A DNA stretch of 64,000 bases from [Clostridium] innocuum (GCA_012317185.1 CP048838.1:1116001-1180000); one strand, 5' to 3'. Shown: positions 52,264 to 61,745, counted from the first letter of the stretch. Translations and numbers: made by a program. The notes: generated by a model not told the origin, from the letters alone.

Positions 52264-52308
52264 AAAAAGACGCAGTACATGGGAGTATCCAAATGTATAT
52301 GCGTCTTT
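52264..52308 (-). terminator. Terminator of the SNF2 gene
   Basis: AAAGACGC..TACAT pairs with ATGTA..GCGTCTTT and, on the minus strand, ends in T5. It lies about 130 nt below the stop codon. Confidence 0.75.
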
Positions 52309-52438
52309 GTTATGATAGCTTCAGCTGTGCATTATGCCATGCTGTTATAAAGGACAGCCTTATAAAAATAGCAATGAAATTCAGCTTGTGTAAGTATCTC
52401 TATTTTTGTACATGACCTTGTCAGACAGAGGCAGGGCG

Positions 52439-55400
52439 TTAGAACAAATTCATCAGCTCTTCCTTGCTCATACTGGTGATGATTCCCTCGTTATTGTGAA
52501 TAATGGAGTCGCTGAGGTCCTGCTTCAGACTCTGCAGCTGCATGATTTTCTCCTCGATGGTATCCTTTGCTATCAGCTTGACAACCTGTACATTGTTATG
52601 CTGACCGATGCGGTAGGCGCGATCCGTTGCCTGATTCTGTGCAGAAACGTTCCACCATGGATCAAAATGGATAACGACTTCCGCACTTGTCAGATTTAAG
52701 CCGGTACCGCCTGCCTTCAGGGATATCAGGAAGATGGGGGTATCATCACTGTTAAAGCTGTTTACCAGCTGCTGCCGCTGCAGCTTCGGTGTGCTTCCCT
52801 TCAACAAATAGTAAGGGATATCCTGGCGTACCAGCTCCTTTTCCAGCAGCGAAAGAAGCGAGGTGAACTGTGAGAATAGGAGAACCTTTTTTCCGGATTC
52901 CCGGCAGCTTTCAATAAACTCCATACAGGCACTGATTTTGGCACCAATACCGTTATAATTTTCATACAGCAGGCGCGGATCACAGCACAGCTGACGCAGT
53001 CTGGTCAGCATACTGAGAATCATGATTTTACTGTTTGCGAAGCCTTTTTCCTTAAAGCTTTTGTTAAGGTCATCCCGTATGAGGGATACATTGGCCATAT
53101 ATAATTTTCTTGTTTCTTCATCCAGCTCAATCAGCATGGTGTTTTCCACCTTTTCCGGCAGTTCCTTGAGGACATCCTTCTTCACACGCCGCAGGATAAA
53201 TGGTTCAACCATACGTTTCAGCTCCTTCAGCATTCCCATATCGTTTTCCTTGACAATGGGCTGCTCATACTGCTTTTTGAAATAGGAATAGGTATACAGA
53301 TAGCCGGGCATTAGGAAATCAAAGATGCTCCACAGCTCTGCCAGTGAATTTTCAATCGGTGTTCCGGTCAGGGCGAACCGATGGCGGGCCTGTATCTGCT
53401 TTACGCTGATGGCATTCTTGGTGTTGTGGTTTTTGATATACTGCGCTTCATCGATAATCTGATACTGGAAGGTGAAGTCCTCGTAGGCTTCAATATCCCG
53501 TTTTAAATAGTCATAGGAGGTGATAACGACATCATAGTCCTTACAGCTGCGGATTTGTACCTTTCGCTCATCACTGGAGCCGCTGATAATGATGCTCGTC
53601 AGCGTCTTGGAAAATTTCTCAATTTCACTTTGCCAGTTGAGTATCAGTGAAGACGGGCAAACGACCAGTGACAAAGAATCTTTGCGCTGCAGCCGTTCAT
53701 CCTCCAGCAGCGTGATGACCTGCAGGGTTTTACCGATACCCATATCATCTGCCAGTATACCGCTAAAGCCATAGGCAGCCATGGTTTTCATCCAGCGAAA
53801 GCCGGTTTTCTGATAATTACGCAGTGTTGACTTCAGCGCTGGAGGGACTGCAAAGTCACTGTCCTTGACATTGCGGATGCCGCGAATGATATCCTTGAAG
53901 GAGGAATCCCGGTCGACCTTGATCATATCGCTATCCTTCAGACTGTTGTCAATATACAGAGAACGATATTTGGGAACCTTGATCACACCGCTGCTGATTT
54001 CCTTTTCACTCACGTGCATACCATCCAGAATTGCACTGAGCTCCTGCAGTGCACTATCCTCGATATTGACAAAGGAGCCGTTTTTCATACGGTAATACTT
54101 CTTATTCATACGATAAGAGGCAAGGACCTCCTGCAGCTCATTAACAGGGAAATCGTAGGTATCAAAATTAATTTCCAGCAAATCACTTTCAATGCGGACA
54201 CCCATGGAGATATTGACACTCTCCTTGATCTGCAGCTTTTTAAATTTATCTGTAGCAAATATCTCACAGGTATTGCCAAGCTCCTTCAGCCCCTGATTCA
54301 GAAATTCATACATGGCATCCTGCGAATGCTCGATATAGGCAATGCCGTCCACTGCATCGATTCGGGTCATGTAACGGGTAAAGACAAGCCGTGTCGAAAT
54401 TTCATCATTGAAATTTCTGGAGGTGGACAGGGCACTTGTGCTGAAAGCGTTGTATTCCTCATTTCCATAGCAGTACATCAGGCGTGCGGAAATCACATTG
54501 TGCTTGGGCATATCGATATACAGACGGCATTCCAGAGGAAGCGGTGCAAAGGCAGAGATATCCACACCTCTCAGCGGAATATACCGGCGTGTATTCATAA
54601 TGACATTATTATAGAAGGTGGGCATGAGTTCACTGCTTAACAGCAGCGGTTTTTTCTTTTCCAGATATGTCTGCAGCAGGCGGCTGCAGGCTTTGGAATA
54701 AGCGGTATCACAGCGGTACAAAATATGATCCATTAACAAATATACATGGCTGCGGCCTTCAAATATGCGATAGCTCAAAGAGCTCAAGGCGATTTCATAG
54801 GAGTCATCCTCCTGTTTTTTAACTTCCATGGTAAGCTTTGGATTTTCATCCAGAAAGCGCATGTTGATCAGCATTTTTTCCTTCATGCGATGCATAATAT
54901 CCTCACCGGCGTACAGCTGGAAAAATTCATCAAGCGCATCCGGTGTCATACACAGGTTACGCGCCTGTGGACAGCGCTCCAGTGCATGGCGGTTCTGGAA
55001 ATAGAGGACATCATGCTCATGGCGCAGCATAAAGTCAAGCAGCTTCTGACTATCTTCATCAAAGCTTAAGCGGTTATGCAGAAACTCCAGCTCCTTGCCA
55101 TAGCTTTTTTTCACATTGTTGCGGATATCGTCAAGAAACTGTGCAATATCCTTTACGATATAGCGCTTTGCATTCCCCACCTTCAGTGTCAGTGCCAGGA
55201 TAGTTCGCTGACGAATCTCCAAAACAGGCTCGATATGTACCGCCTGCTTCAGATTCATAGCCAGCGAGGAATAGATGATTTGTTCCTCATAGGCATTCAT
55301 AAGGGAAATGGCGTAGCTGTCATGCTGCTGAACTGCGGTATGTGCATCCGTCTCCTTCTGCTTCTTTTCATGCTCCTCATTCAGCTTTATTAAAACAGCT

Positions 55401-55672
55401 GTACAGTGCTCACAGGACAATGTATCTTTCCCATGCTGCGGACAGCTGCATAAATGTGCGCGCACCGTTACATCATCCTTGTCGATGGACATGTTGACTT
55501 CCCGGTAGTCCTTTCCATCCTTAATGGTAGCGTTGATCATGATGATTTCCCTGGAAGAAAAATCATCGATATCCAGAGATACGATTCTCTGCTCATCCAC
55601 CAGTCTTTTCGCTTTTTCATATTGTTCATCACTTCCGGCAAAATCCCGGATTTGTGCATTGGTAAACTCCAT
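52439..55672 (-). CDS. SWIM zinc-finger SNF2-family helicase
   Basis: A 1077-residue protein. A SWIM finger (CSCPQHGKDTLSCEHC, about residues 75-92) is followed by a large middle region, then the two RecA-like SNF2 lobes. Lobe 1 has LADDMGIGKTLQ (about 645) and IIDEAQYIKN (about 740); lobe 2 has LLFSQFTSLL, SLKAGGTGLNLT and QATDRAYRIGQ. Bacterial members (HepA/RapA-like) remodel RNA polymerase or nucleic-acid complexes. It is a single gene with its own terminator; a TACAAT lies just upstream. Confidence 0.94.
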   Translation of the reverse strand: MEFTNAQIRDFAGSDEQYEKAKRLVDEQRIVSLDIDDFSSREIIMINATIKDGKDYREVNMSIDKDDVTVRAHLCSCPQHGKDTLSCEHCTAVLIKLNEEHEKKQKETDAHTAVQQHDSYAISLMNAYEEQIIYSSLAMNLKQAVHIEPVLEIRQRTILALTLKVGNAKRYIVKDIAQFLDDIRNNVKKSYGKELEFLHNRLSFDEDSQKLLDFMLRHEHDVLYFQNRHALERCPQARNLCMTPDALDEFFQLYAGEDIMHRMKEKMLINMRFLDENPKLTMEVKKQEDDSYEIALSSLSYRIFEGRSHVYLLMDHILYRCDTAYSKACSRLLQTYLEKKKPLLLSSELMPTFYNNVIMNTRRYIPLRGVDISAFAPLPLECRLYIDMPKHNVISARLMYCYGNEEYNAFSTSALSTSRNFNDEISTRLVFTRYMTRIDAVDGIAYIEHSQDAMYEFLNQGLKELGNTCEIFATDKFKKLQIKESVNISMGVRIESDLLEINFDTYDFPVNELQEVLASYRMNKKYYRMKNGSFVNIEDSALQELSAILDGMHVSEKEISSGVIKVPKYRSLYIDNSLKDSDMIKVDRDSSFKDIIRGIRNVKDSDFAVPPALKSTLRNYQKTGFRWMKTMAAYGFSGILADDMGIGKTLQVITLLEDERLQRKDSLSLVVCPSSLILNWQSEIEKFSKTLTSIIISGSSDERKVQIRSCKDYDVVITSYDYLKRDIEAYEDFTFQYQIIDEAQYIKNHNTKNAISVKQIQARHRFALTGTPIENSLAELWSIFDFLMPGYLYTYSYFKKQYEQPIVKENDMGMLKELKRMVEPFILRRVKKDVLKELPEKVENTMLIELDEETRKLYMANVSLIRDDLNKSFKEKGFANSKIMILSMLTRLRQLCCDPRLLYENYNGIGAKISACMEFIESCRESGKKVLLFSQFTSLLSLLEKELVRQDIPYYLLKGSTPKLQRQQLVNSFNSDDTPIFLISLKAGGTGLNLTSAEVVIHFDPWWNVSAQNQATDRAYRIGQHNNVQVVKLIAKDTIEEKIMQLQSLKQDLSDSIIHNNEGIITSMSKEELMNLF

Positions 55673-56172
55673 ACATACACCCCTGCTTTCATCTTATTAT
55701 TGTACCATCTTTTTCACGTAATTTGTCCCTGTATATGAAATGTTTTTCCATAAAGAGAAGATATGTATACCGTTCAGTGTTTGTAAAAATACACCTGCTG
55801 CTCGCATTCATCAGTGTCTGTGAAAAAAATGTTGTAAGGCAACAGTTGCTGAAGGTACCGGATATACATAAAGGATCAAATGACTAAGACGAGATTACAC
55901 AAAGATAAGTCAAAGCTGCTGTTTACAGTATGAAGCATGTATATACTGTGTGAGGATAGCATGTTAATAAGCTTTTCGTTATGTTTCATAAGTATGAATG
56001 ATATATTCCTCTATATTTCTTGTAGATAGTACTATTCTGATACTATAATGTTAGGCTTTTACCTTCAGTATACCAACTATGAAAAATTGATATTATAGAC
56101 GATTCAAGAAAATGAAAGTCGGATATGCTTTGCATAAAAAGAAGCACTGAAAAGGAGTCTCTAAAAAATCAC
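55673..56172. other. Gene-free stretch
   Basis: About 500 AT-rich bases without a supported gene on either strand. A few TATAAT-like boxes occur, but no conserved RNA or repeat was recognised. Confidence 0.4.
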
Positions 56173-56310
56173 TTGACGTATCAGTGTCCTAACGTATAAT
56201 ATTAAGTAAAGGATTTAGAAAGACAGAGGAACAGCTGCGATGAGAATTTGATAATCTAATTTACAAAAACGTGAAAACTAGCAGACATACCATAGCGTAT
56301 GTACTGTTTT
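56173..56310 (+). promoter_or_regulatory. Promoter and attenuator-like leader of the ABC-F gene
   Basis: TTGACG (56173-56178), 16 bp, TATAAT (56195-56200). The spacer region holds a loose dyad ACGTATCAG-TGT-CCTAACGT, as in activator-twisted promoters. The transcript would first meet a three-codon ORF (ATG-AGA-ATT-TGA, 56240-56251) behind AGAGGAAC, then a hairpin CAG-ACATAC / GTATGT-A-CTG with T4 (56282-56310). Leaders of this kind control many resistance ABC-F genes by drug-stalled ribosomes. Confidence 0.55.
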
Positions 56311-56455
56311 GCGGACTGTGGGTTAAATTATCATTGTGTTTTTTTATCAATCTGTTCTTTTCTTATACTTCAATGCATGTAGAATGCAGGTAAGATAGAT
56401 ATTGAGCATAGATTTTTTATATATGATAATCCACCCGCTCATAGGGAGGGATTCT

Positions 56456-58081
56456 ATGCTGCTGGAATTACAGCATGTAATAAAAAGGTTTCATGATAAA
56501 GAACTGCTTCATATACCGGTATGGCAGATTCATCAGGGTCAGCGGATTGGACTGATTGGCGCAAACGGATGCGGAAAAACCACACTTTTGCGGATTTTAC
56601 AGGGAGTGTGTGTGGTTGAAGAAGGTGTTGTACGTAGATTTTGTACGCTTTCCTATTTTGAACAGCTGTCACAACAGGTTTCTTATGGGGATGGAAGACT
56701 ACTGAGGGAATTATCTGTTTCTCATCTGCAATTGAAGAAACAGGTAAGCGGTGGGGAACAGCAGAGGCTGCGGTTGTCAAAAGCACTGAGCACCCCCTGT
56801 CATCTGTATCTTCTGGACGAGCCGACAAGCAATCTGGATCAGCAGGGAATTGCCTTTGTGAAAAAAGCCCTGCAGAATATGGATTCCTTTGTACTGGTTA
56901 CGCATGAGCGTTCCCTGTTACAGGAGGTATGCAACCAGATCATTGAAATTAAGGATGGCAGGCTGCACATATATGAAGGTAATTATGAAAGCTATCTTTA
57001 TCAGAAAGAGGAACATAGAAAATATCTGCAGCACCGCTACGATACAATCGAGAAGCAGCGTCACCAGCTGCAAAAGGCGTATGAGCAAAAAATAAAGCAG
57101 GCACAAAAGGCGAAGCGGAAGCCGCGAAATGTTTCAAACAGTGAACGTAAAATGCGGGGAAAGGTCGCGCTTCGAAAGTCCAAGGACGGTATCAGTAAGG
57201 CGATGTATCGGCAGGCGGATGCGATTGCAAGCCGTATGGAGCATTTGGAAAAGGTTGAGGTGTTAAAAGAGGAAGAAGCAATTGTGATGGATGTACAGGC
57301 GCTGGATCTGCCAAAAGGAAAATGGCTGTTGAAAGCAGAAGGACTAAGTGTTTCCTATGGAAGGCACAATGTGCTAAAGAATGTGCATTTCTTTATGAAA
57401 AATCACAGTAGAGTAGCTCTTGTTGGAGAAAACGGCTGTGGCAAAACAACGCTGCTGCAAGCGATTGTACAAGGAAATCCTGCGATATGGAAGGCACCAA
57501 AGGTGAAGATTGGCAGATTGTTTCAGCAGTTTGAGAATTTGAAGGATGAGCAAAGTGTATATGAGAATGCCATGGCGGATAGTGTGCAGGGGGAGCATGT
57601 CGTGCGCACAATTCTGGATCGGTTGTTATTTCAACAACAGGATTTGAAAAAGCCGGTAGCTGTGTTAAGCGGTGGAGAGCGGATGCGGCTTGGCTTTGCG
57701 AAGCTGATGGTAGGTTCCAGCAATCTGCTGCTTCTGGATGAGCCGACAAATTATCTCGATCTTCCTTCCATTCGCTGTATCACAAAGCTGCTGCAAAATT
57801 ATGAGGGAAGTGTATTGTTTGTATCTCATGATGCGGCATTTATCAAAGAGGTCGCAACTGAGGTATGGGAGCTTCGCGAGCATGCGCTGTCCATGCCGCA
57901 GGACTGTGTGAAGTCATGCAGTAAAAAGCAGGGACAAATCGATCCGGATATAGCGACAAAGCGAATGATTCTGGATATGCGCAGAAGTGAGGTGGCACAT
58001 CGACTCATACAGGCATCAGGTGATCGGGAAGTACTGGAGAAGGAATATGCTGAAATTATGGAAAAACTGAAAAATCTATAG
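56456..58081 (+). CDS. ABC-F ATPase, probable ribosomal protection type
   Basis: About 541 residues with two ABC domains and no membrane segments. Domain 1: GANGCGKTT (35-43), VSGGEQQRL (97-105), LYLLDEPTSNLD. Domain 2: GENGCGKTT, LSGGERMRLGF, LLLLDEPTNYLD. Domain 1 is short and lacks the Arm insert, and the interdomain linker is long and basic (about 180-290); both are traits of the Vga/Lsa/Msr/CplR antibiotic-resistance group. ATG 56456 follows AGGGAGGGA. The long leader supports inducible control. The drug spectrum is unknown. Confidence 0.85.
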   Translation: MLLELQHVIKRFHDKELLHIPVWQIHQGQRIGLIGANGCGKTTLLRILQGVCVVEEGVVRRFCTLSYFEQLSQQVSYGDGRLLRELSVSHLQLKKQVSGGEQQRLRLSKALSTPCHLYLLDEPTSNLDQQGIAFVKKALQNMDSFVLVTHERSLLQEVCNQIIEIKDGRLHIYEGNYESYLYQKEEHRKYLQHRYDTIEKQRHQLQKAYEQKIKQAQKAKRKPRNVSNSERKMRGKVALRKSKDGISKAMYRQADAIASRMEHLEKVEVLKEEEAIVMDVQALDLPKGKWLLKAEGLSVSYGRHNVLKNVHFFMKNHSRVALVGENGCGKTTLLQAIVQGNPAIWKAPKVKIGRLFQQFENLKDEQSVYENAMADSVQGEHVVRTILDRLLFQQQDLKKPVAVLSGGERMRLGFAKLMVGSSNLLLLDEPTNYLDLPSIRCITKLLQNYEGSVLFVSHDAAFIKEVATEVWELREHALSMPQDCVKSCSKKQGQIDPDIATKRMILDMRRSEVAHRLIQASGDREVLEKEYAEIMEKLKNL

Positions 58082-58299
58082 AAAGGGATTTGTCAATCTG
58101 TGCTTTTCATGATACCATGGACGGTAGCAGGTAGTCCGGATAGGAAAGAGATGCATGATTCGCGGATTCATGAAACTTCACAGGAGCATCAGGGCGATGA
58201 AATTCTTTCCAGGTCACTGCAAATCGTTGCCGCAGGGGGATTTGTGAACAGGTATATACGACCAAATATCAAACAGATATTACTGATTCGACGGACTGA

Positions 58300-58464
58300 C
58301 ACGCTATCTTATATGAAGATAGCATTGCAGATGTCTTCTATGGAAGCTTCAATTCATTTTTTGATGCAGAGACGTCGCAACGATACAGCAGCTGTGGATA
58401 TGTCGATATTCTGCACAAGGTTGGCAAAGAATATGAGGCGATGATGAAATGGAAGGCATTATAA
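58300..58464 (+). pseudogene. Possible C-terminal gene remnant
   Basis: A 54-codon run in one frame (HAILYEDSIADVFYGSF.., ending AMMKWKAL) looks like protein, but a stop precedes it and other frames continue upstream. The gene of origin was not recognised. The overlapping 114-codon frame 58100-58444 has poor protein character. Confidence 0.35.
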
Positions 58465-58511
58465 GTGAGCGTAGCATTCGATTACGTAAATGTTAACAAG
58501 GAGAAGCATAC

Positions 58512-58820
58512 ATGGACATACATAATCATAATCTGAATATACATTATTCCATACCGGAAAACTTATGGAATGAGCTGGTAGAAATGTTTGCACAGCTGCC
58601 GCATTATCGGGGCTTTAGTGATGGCTGTCCGCAATGGTATGGATGTGACGGAAAGCTGATTGAGGCTTCTTTGGAGACCAGTGGTCTGCAGTTTTACGCA
58701 GAGCTTCCACAGGAGGAATGGGATGCGTGGTTTGCGCAGTTTCAGCGCAGAGCAGAGGAAATCCTGGGATATCCCATAGGAGAACCGGAAGACGGATATG
58801 AATTTCGGATTTATGACTGA
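58512..58820 (+). CDS. Conserved-looking small protein, unknown function
   Basis: A 102-residue acidic, aromatic-rich protein (IPENLWNELVEMFAQLP, then a central GCPQWYGCDG and DGYEFRIYD at the end). AAGGAG stands before the ATG, and codon use looks like that of real genes here. No family recognised. It lies next to an integrase remnant, so it may have come with a mobile element, or the element may have inserted beside it. Confidence 0.7.
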   Translation: MDIHNHNLNIHYSIPENLWNELVEMFAQLPHYRGFSDGCPQWYGCDGKLIEASLETSGLQFYAELPQEEWDAWFAQFQRRAEEILGYPIGEPEDGYEFRIYD

Positions 58821-58852
58821 ATAGAAAGATGAAATGATAAAGAACCGCTCAG

Positions 58853-59083
58853 ATGGCAGTGGACGATGATTTTCTTCGCAAAAATCCATTGGCATTTGAA
58901 CTGGCATCTGCCATTGTCAATGATTCTGTTACCAGAGAAGTGAATACCCGGAAACAGCAAATAGATCTATTTGACAAAATTCGAGATAGATCCGAAACCT
59001 TGCAGTATATTCTGGGTCACGCAGACATCAGTGTAGCCTTGAACACATACACCCATGTGAAGTTCGATATGCAGAGGAAGTAG
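58853..59083 (+). pseudogene. Tyrosine recombinase (integrase) remnant with internal deletion
   Basis: The first half (MAVDDDFLRKNPLAFELASA-type, then VNDSVTREVNTRKQ) matches the region between the core-binding and catalytic domains of Tn916-like integrases. The last part (LQYILGHADISVALNTYTHV) matches the end of the catalytic domain with its conserved LGH. About 100 residues carrying the catalytic Arg and Lys are missing between them, and the N-terminus is gone. It cannot be active. It marks a former mobile element near 58-59 kb. Confidence 0.82.
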
Positions 59084-59273
59084 TATATCGGATAGCGAAG
59101 GATTAAAAAAGCCCGTTGGTAAGGATGCTTGCTTTACCGATGGATTTACAAGGATTGCAGGAGAAGACATGAGAAAACACGAAAAGATATGAGAGGATAC
59201 CTTGAAAAACGGAAAACCCTGAAATATCAAGCGTTTGGAAAGAAACATAAGACTTAGATGGAGATATGAGCAC

Positions 59274-59747
59274 ATGATAAAAATACTATTCGTTTGCCAC
59301 GGCAATATCTGTCGATCCACAATGGCGGAATATGTTATGAAGGATTTGGTGAAAAAAGAAGGAATGCAGGACAGATTTTATATTTCATCCGCCGGCACAA
59401 GCCGCGAAGAAATCGGAAACGGAGTTCATTATGGAACACGCCGTAAGCTGCGTGAAGAAGGAATACCGATAGGAAATCACAGGGCTGTACAGATGTGTGA
59501 AGCAGATTATAAAAAATACGATTATTTGATTGGTATGGATAGCGCAAACATGAGAAACATGGAACGTATTGTTCATGGTGATCCAAAGCATAAGCTGTAT
59601 CTGCTGCTTGACTTTACAAGCCGCCCGGGCGCAATTGCCGATCCATGGTATACTGGTAACTTTGATGCTACGTTTACCGATGTGATGGAAGGCTGCAGTG
59701 GTCTTCTGAAGTATTTGAAATCACAGTGGACAGATGAGAAGTACTGA
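59274..59747 (+). CDS. Low-molecular-weight protein-tyrosine phosphatase
   Basis: A 157-residue enzyme. The P-loop VCHGNICRST has the C-x5-R-S motif with nucleophilic Cys near residue 7, and DPWYTGNFD supplies the general-acid Asp. It removes phosphate from tyrosine (or arginine) of proteins, often acting on exopolysaccharide kinases. ATG 59274 has GGAG ten bases upstream; the frame is open to 59235. It stands alone with no kinase beside it. Confidence 0.93.
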   Translation: MIKILFVCHGNICRSTMAEYVMKDLVKKEGMQDRFYISSAGTSREEIGNGVHYGTRRKLREEGIPIGNHRAVQMCEADYKKYDYLIGMDSANMRNMERIVHGDPKHKLYLLLDFTSRPGAIADPWYTGNFDATFTDVMEGCSGLLKYLKSQWTDEKY

Positions 59748-59765
59748 CAGTGATATACGCAAGAA

Positions 59766-59922
59766 AAAACACGCATGAAATTGTGAAGGGTTCTTTCTTA
59801 CTTTAGGGTGTTTGCAAAAGGGAGACTTCAACTTCTATTGATAACTGCAATCGTATGGAAGTCTCCCTATGTTAAGTTTACCCACAATCGAGAAAGAACC
59901 TTGTGAAGAGCATGCGTGTTTT
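59766..59922. repeat. Nested inverted-repeat element
   Basis: Three perfect arm pairs are nested: AAAACACGCATG (59766-59777) with CATGCGTGTTTT (59911-59922); GGTTCTTTCT (59789-59798) with AGAAAGAACC (59891-59900); GGGAGACTTC (59820-59829) with GAAGTCTCCC (59858-59867). Between outer and middle arms both sides carry TTGTGAAG in the same direction. There is no ORF. It resembles a miniature mobile element or a large folded RNA. Confidence 0.75.
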
Positions 59923-60120
59923 ATGCTATACAAAGAATCTGAAGGGCGAAAAGAGCAGATACTGCACATATAGGAAGCTTGCCAGTTCACTTCTGTTATA
60001 AAAGCTTTACATTTTGTTTAGATTGCCTTTTCGTACCTATGATATAGTTCTTACAGCCACATACTACCTGTATACTGTGGCATATTCATTTAATTCCATA
60101 ATTCTGGATATGGAATCCAC

Positions 60121-60160
60121 AAAGAAACCGCCGGTGTCCGTTACATCCGGCGGCTTTCTT
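60121..60160. terminator. Bidirectional terminator at the fpg stop
   Basis: AAGAAA-CGCCGG pairs with CCGGCGG-TTTCTT; the minus-strand side ends TTTCTTTG. It overlaps the stop codon of the minus-strand gene. Confidence 0.8.
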
Positions 60161-60980
60161 ATTTCTGGCAGTGTGGACAGTAATAAATACTTCCCCCCAG
60201 ATATTGCTCTTTCTGAATTCTGCCTCCGCATTTCGGGCAGCCATCCTTATAATGCCCTGCTGACATGACACAGTGATACCCGCCCTTTTCACCATAAATG
60301 TTCTTCTCACTATCCCTGCCGCCTTCCTGTACCATCTGCTGCAGCGTCTGCTTCATTGAGAAAAACAATGTGTTTACTTCATCCTTTGTCAGTGTATTCA
60401 TTTTCCGTTTCGGATGCAGTCCCGCATAAAACAGGATATCCTGACAGACACCGTTTCCGATTCCTATAAACCTCTGCTTTGTCGCCAGAAAGGCTTTCAC
60501 ACTCAGCTTTTCTGTTTCATGATGCAGCTTGCTTAAAAAATTTTCGTACGTGAAGCACTCGTCCAGCAAAGAACAGCTTTTCAGCTCTGCCTCATAATAG
60601 GCATCCTGTGCACCCTCAGTCTTTGGAAAAACATGTATTGCCGCATACATGGAGGTTGTAACGTGCAGACAGCTTCCATCTGTAAACATAAGCAGCAGCT
60701 TGCTTTTCTTGAATTGCTGTGGTTTTGCAAACCATCGGATATTTGCTCCATCACGAAAGGTCAGCACCTCATCCTCAATCTCCAGTTCCACGTAGAAGCT
60801 GCGCTCTACTACAGCGGTTACGGCTTTGTTTTTCAGTCGATCGTGATAGGTATCCGGATTACCATAATAAAACGTGAATTTGTGATCTGTGAAATTTCCG
60901 GACACACTTTGAATAGTTTTTCCAAGAACCTCTTTACGTAAATCTGCTGCTATTGTTCTTGCTTCAGGAAGCTCAATCAT
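60159..60980 (-). CDS. Fpg/Nei-family DNA glycosylase-like protein lacking Pro2
   Basis: A 273-residue protein of the formamidopyrimidine-DNA glycosylase fold. It has the H2TH region (KRFIGIGNGVCQDILF, with RF for KR..) and a C-terminal zinc finger (CPKC..CPHC). It begins MIELPEARTI where active enzymes begin MPELPE, so the N-terminal proline nucleophile is replaced by Ile while Glu3 and Glu6 remain. It may be a lesion-binding protein or use another base. AGGTGAT precedes ATG 60980; a longer frame upstream has no site. Confidence 0.85.
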   Translation of the reverse strand: MIELPEARTIAADLRKEVLGKTIQSVSGNFTDHKFTFYYGNPDTYHDRLKNKAVTAVVERSFYVELEIEDEVLTFRDGANIRWFAKPQQFKKSKLLLMFTDGSCLHVTTSMYAAIHVFPKTEGAQDAYYEAELKSCSLLDECFTYENFLSKLHHETEKLSVKAFLATKQRFIGIGNGVCQDILFYAGLHPKRKMNTLTKDEVNTLFFSMKQTLQQMVQEGGRDSEKNIYGEKGGYHCVMSAGHYKDGCPKCGGRIQKEQYLGGSIYYCPHCQK

Positions 60981-61094
60981 ATACATCACCTGTATAGATT
61001 GTATCAGAAAAAGGTACAGCTGCCTATGATCCTCCTGTATTTCCCAAAGATGATGAAAAAAAAGATGCTCGAATGAGCATCTGAAGATGTAAAC

Positions 61095-61168
61095 TGGCAG
61101 GGGTAGAGAGGATCGAACTCCCATCAGCGGTTTTGGAGACCGTTATACTACCATTGTACTATACCCCT
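61095..61168 (-). tRNA. tRNA-Trp (anticodon CCA)
   Basis: The cloverleaf reads AGGGGTA acceptor, D arm, anticodon loop CTCCAAA (anticodon 61134-61136 on the minus strand), T loop TTCGATC, TACCCCT acceptor and discriminator G. The 3' CCA is encoded (61095-61097). All stems pair. Confidence 0.96.
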
Positions 61169-61183
61169 AGGCTTTAACGCTTT

Positions 61184-61215
61184 ATTATATTATCACAGAA
61201 AAAGATTTATGGCAA
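61184..61215 (-). promoter_or_regulatory. tRNA-Trp promoter
   Basis: On the minus strand TTGCCA (61210-61215), 17 bp, TAATAT (61187-61192), overlapping TATAAT (61184-61189). Confidence 0.65.
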
Positions 61216-61576
61216 TAAGAAAATCGTAAAAATTACAGGAACCGCGGTACCTGATCCATCCATTTCTCAGGTTGCCGTCTCTGCAATATCATTGATCATG
61301 CACATCGCTTTTTGCATATTGCGACACAACTCCTGAAATCCTAAAAGGGTATGGCATACTGCTTATTCATAGCTACAGCACCTGGTAGCCAGCAAACCTT
61401 CATAGGGAAACACAACTGCGTATCAAAGCACTTCCCTTCATACCATGGGCATAGTGAATATATCGCTGCTGCACAGCTTACTTTCAATCTATGACAGCGA
61501 ACAATCATATGAGTATCACAATATTACTGTGAGCAAATAAGTTTGCATATACAAAAAAAGGTGATACAATAACCAT

Positions 61577-61641
61577 GCCATCAATCTTCTCTATAAACTC
61601 CCGATGGTGCTGCTCTTCACATCCAAAGAGCGGCTTTTTTT
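61577..61641 (+). ncRNA. Candidate short RNA
   Basis: A promoter TTTGCA-16-TACAAT (61543-61570) leads within about 65 nt to a terminator GCTGCTCTT / AAGAGCGGC plus T7 (61609-61641). A second hairpin CCATC/GATGG lies between. No ORF with a ribosome site fits. The rest of 61216-61540 and 61645-61715 shows nothing clear. Confidence 0.45.
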
Positions 61642-61715
61642 GTTCCTCAGCTGCTTATGCTAATAAAGCGATACTTATGAATACATGAATGCACAGTCCC
61701 AGGAAGTCTCTATTC

Positions 61716-61745
61716 AAAAAAAGGCTCCCATGAAAGAGAGCCTTG
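61716..61745 (-). terminator. Terminator of the methyltransferase gene
   Basis: On the minus strand AAGGCTC pairs with GAGCCTT and runs into TTTTTTT. Confidence 0.85.

Noticed and set aside
58100..58444. 114-codon ORF after the ABC-F gene
   Set aside because: Poor protein composition and no good ribosome site; a neighbouring frame at 58300-58464 looks more protein-like.
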